Part shown: positions 62,891 through 64,000 of the stretch, piece by piece | How the letters are laid out: the number at the start of each line of letters is the position of its first letter | Position numbering within the stretch: the stretch's first letter is position 1 | Assembly: GCF_001517105.1 (NCBI RefSeq) | Contig: NZ_LPVF01000012.1 | Span: forward strand, 62,001 to 126,000 | Direction of reading: 5' to 3' | Length of the DNA stretch: 64,000 nt | Origin: Bacillus halotolerans | Lineage (GTDB): Bacteria > Bacillota > Bacilli > Bacillales > Bacillaceae | Notes under the pieces: model-generated | The model's database searches: none | Seen by the model: only the letters and a program-made list of their open reading frames with translations | What the model was told of the DNA's origin: nothing | Position numbers and translations under genes: made by a program

Positions 62891-63727
62891 TTATTTGATT
62901 ACGAAATCACCGTATTCTGCTGAATGGATATTGATCGGTCCGTTCAGATTGTAGTTGTTCGACTTGGCGACAGAGCGAAGCACGTCCACACGGGCAACCG
63001 ATTCTCTCCACTCATCACGGGTATCCGGATCTGCTGGATTCATCAGGTCGTCATAGCGCACGTCCAGAAATTTATTTAACCATTTCTTCTCATCTATTCC
63101 GTCTTTAGGTGAGCCGCCTGCCTTTTTGTTCGTGCGTTTGATCAAGGCATAAAAAGAGTCAGGGTCATCACCATCGCCATGCTGAATAACTGTATCGTAC
63201 ATCACAGCTTTTGCCAGTGCCGTTTTCAAGCCGGCATTCTCTGATCGTTTCATGGCAGGCTGATAATACAAGCGATCATTTACCTTGTCTTGGGCAGCAC
63301 GGAAATCTTTATCATTTCCAAGCGAACGCCAGGCAGAAGCAAATCCCTTGAGGTTGCTTATGTCATCGCTTTCTTCTTCGGCCAGACGGCGCAATTCAGG
63401 CAGATACTTTTTCAGTTTGTTATTCGGTACTGCCTTTGTGTATACTTCAACTACTTCCAATGCATCCCCGGTAGCCGTTGTAAAGCCTGCCCGTCCGCAT
63501 GTATAGCCTCTTCCATCACCCAAGGGTTCCACATATCCGTATTGGATTTCCGTCGTGCCGTTTTCAAAGATACTGGTCAGCTGTTCCGCCCGGCGCTTCT
63601 GATCCTTGTTCAGTCCGGCCGCAAAAACCGTATCACTCATCATCAGGGTAAAAAACATGGTGAAAATAAATGTTGAAATCGCTGCCTTCTTCCAGAAACC
63701 TGCTTTTTTCTCCAAACTGATTTTCAT
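62891..63727 (-). CDS. csn: Secreted chitosanase Csn (GH46)
   Basis: 278 residues. Signal peptide (KKAAISTFIFTMFFTLMMSD, cleavage near VFAA at about residue 36), then the GH46 fold: LNKDQKRRAEQLTSIFENGT with the catalytic Glu in TTEIQYGYVEPLGDGRGYTC, and AGFTTATGDALEVVE with the second acid. Hydrolyses chitosan outside the cell. Very close to Csn of 168, whose gene I recall at a distant locus. Confidence 0.94.
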   Translation of the reverse strand: MKISLEKKAGFWKKAAISTFIFTMFFTLMMSDTVFAAGLNKDQKRRAEQLTSIFENGTTEIQYGYVEPLGDGRGYTCGRAGFTTATGDALEVVEVYTKAVPNNKLKKYLPELRRLAEEESDDISNLKGFASAWRSLGNDKDFRAAQDKVNDRLYYQPAMKRSENAGLKTALAKAVMYDTVIQHGDGDDPDSFYALIKRTNKKAGGSPKDGIDEKKWLNKFLDVRYDDLMNPADPDTRDEWRESVARVDVLRSVAKSNNYNLNGPINIHSAEYGDFVIK

Positions 63728-64000
63728 TCTATTACCCCTTTCTACATATTGTAATTTACGGACTCAGTATACATGAAGGGGCTGACCTTTTGTTGAAAAT
63801 ACATTGATTTGTCAATATTTTGAATCTTAATTACTACTCTTAATGGTAATAGATTGCGGTCTCATGTAAAAGACAGACATCATTTACACCACAGAGAGAT
63901 TCTTGAGAGAAAAGCTTTCCGACAAGGACTTCTCTTATTATCATTCGTTCCATTTTTAAAAGTAATCATTGCCAATCAGCTATCGTAGAAACTGTAACTA
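63728..64000. other. csn upstream region
   Basis: About 270 bases to the window edge. AT-rich; GAAAGGGG ribosome site before ATG 63727. No other gene seen; promoter not resolved. Confidence 0.4.

Noticed and set aside
62792-62956. Plus-strand frame of 54 codons with hydrophobic stretch
   Set aside because: Overlaps the csn 3' end antisense and lacks a properly spaced ribosome site.
1-64000. CRISPR arrays, tRNA/rRNA genes, insertion sequences
   Set aside because: None seen: no regular spacer-repeat pattern, no cloverleaf-like or rRNA sequence noticed, no transposase-like protein.

Overview
The window is a stretch of chromosome from the Bacillus subtilis species complex. Nearly every gene is recognisable as an orthologue of the manP/yjdF to PBSX interval of B. 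subtilis 168, in the same relative order. As I recall the 168 proteins, many here are only about 80-95 % identical, so this is probably a sister species rather than 168 itself; that is an impression, not a computed value. The window reads in reverse relative to 168 numbering.

Layout. (1) 1-16800: the left half of a PBSX-type defective prophage, mostly on the minus strand: tape measure, tail chaperones with a frameshift site, tube, sheath, head-tail connectors, capsid, protease, portal, terminase, the sigma-like late activator Xpf, early replication genes XkdB/XkdC, then the Xre repressor with four operators and the ImmA-like XkdA. (2) 16800-20300: PBSX flank with a CotJC-type catalase (yjqC), a poly-gamma-glutamate hydrolase-like gene (yjqB), a CotC/CotU-like spore coat gene and the amidase xlyB. 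(3) 20300-23600: a YciI protein, phrA-rapA, yjoA, yjnA. (4) 23600-36100: the complete hexuronate (galacturonate/glucuronate) operon uxaC-yjmBCD-uxuA-yjmF-exuT-exuR-uxaB-uxaA. (5) 36200-57700: ndh-yjlC, yjlB, yjlA, an iron-type ABC exporter, yjjA, P450 CYP109B1 plus a glycosyltransferase, formate dehydrogenase yjgCD, pdaC, cotT, ctaO. (6) 57700-64000: an accessory stretch with a MerR/TipAS regulator, small proteins, yjdG, yjdF with its RNA leader, sporulation-like small genes and a chitosanase gene (csn) that I do not expect here from the 168 map.

Regulation visible in the DNA: Xre operators; a 20-bp motif shared by the xtmA and xlyB upstream regions (probable Xpf late promoter element); a ComA box before rapA; a palindromic ExuR-type operator; a Rex box before yjlC-ndh; divergent sigma-B promoters between yjgC and yjgB; a sigma-D promoter for yjfB; a sigma-K promoter for the coat gene; a MerR operator; and a yjdF-type riboswitch.

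No obviously new multi-gene system is present. The most noteworthy points are: a canonical A AAA AAC frameshift site at the end of xkdN; xpf bracketed by intrinsic terminators; the shared late-promoter motif; a coat gene embedded in the prophage flank; a yjdF interrupted by an in-frame stop below an apparently intact riboswitch; and single-base poly-A length changes that disrupt or extend three genes (tape measure, merR, uxuA), which could be real or could be assembly errors.
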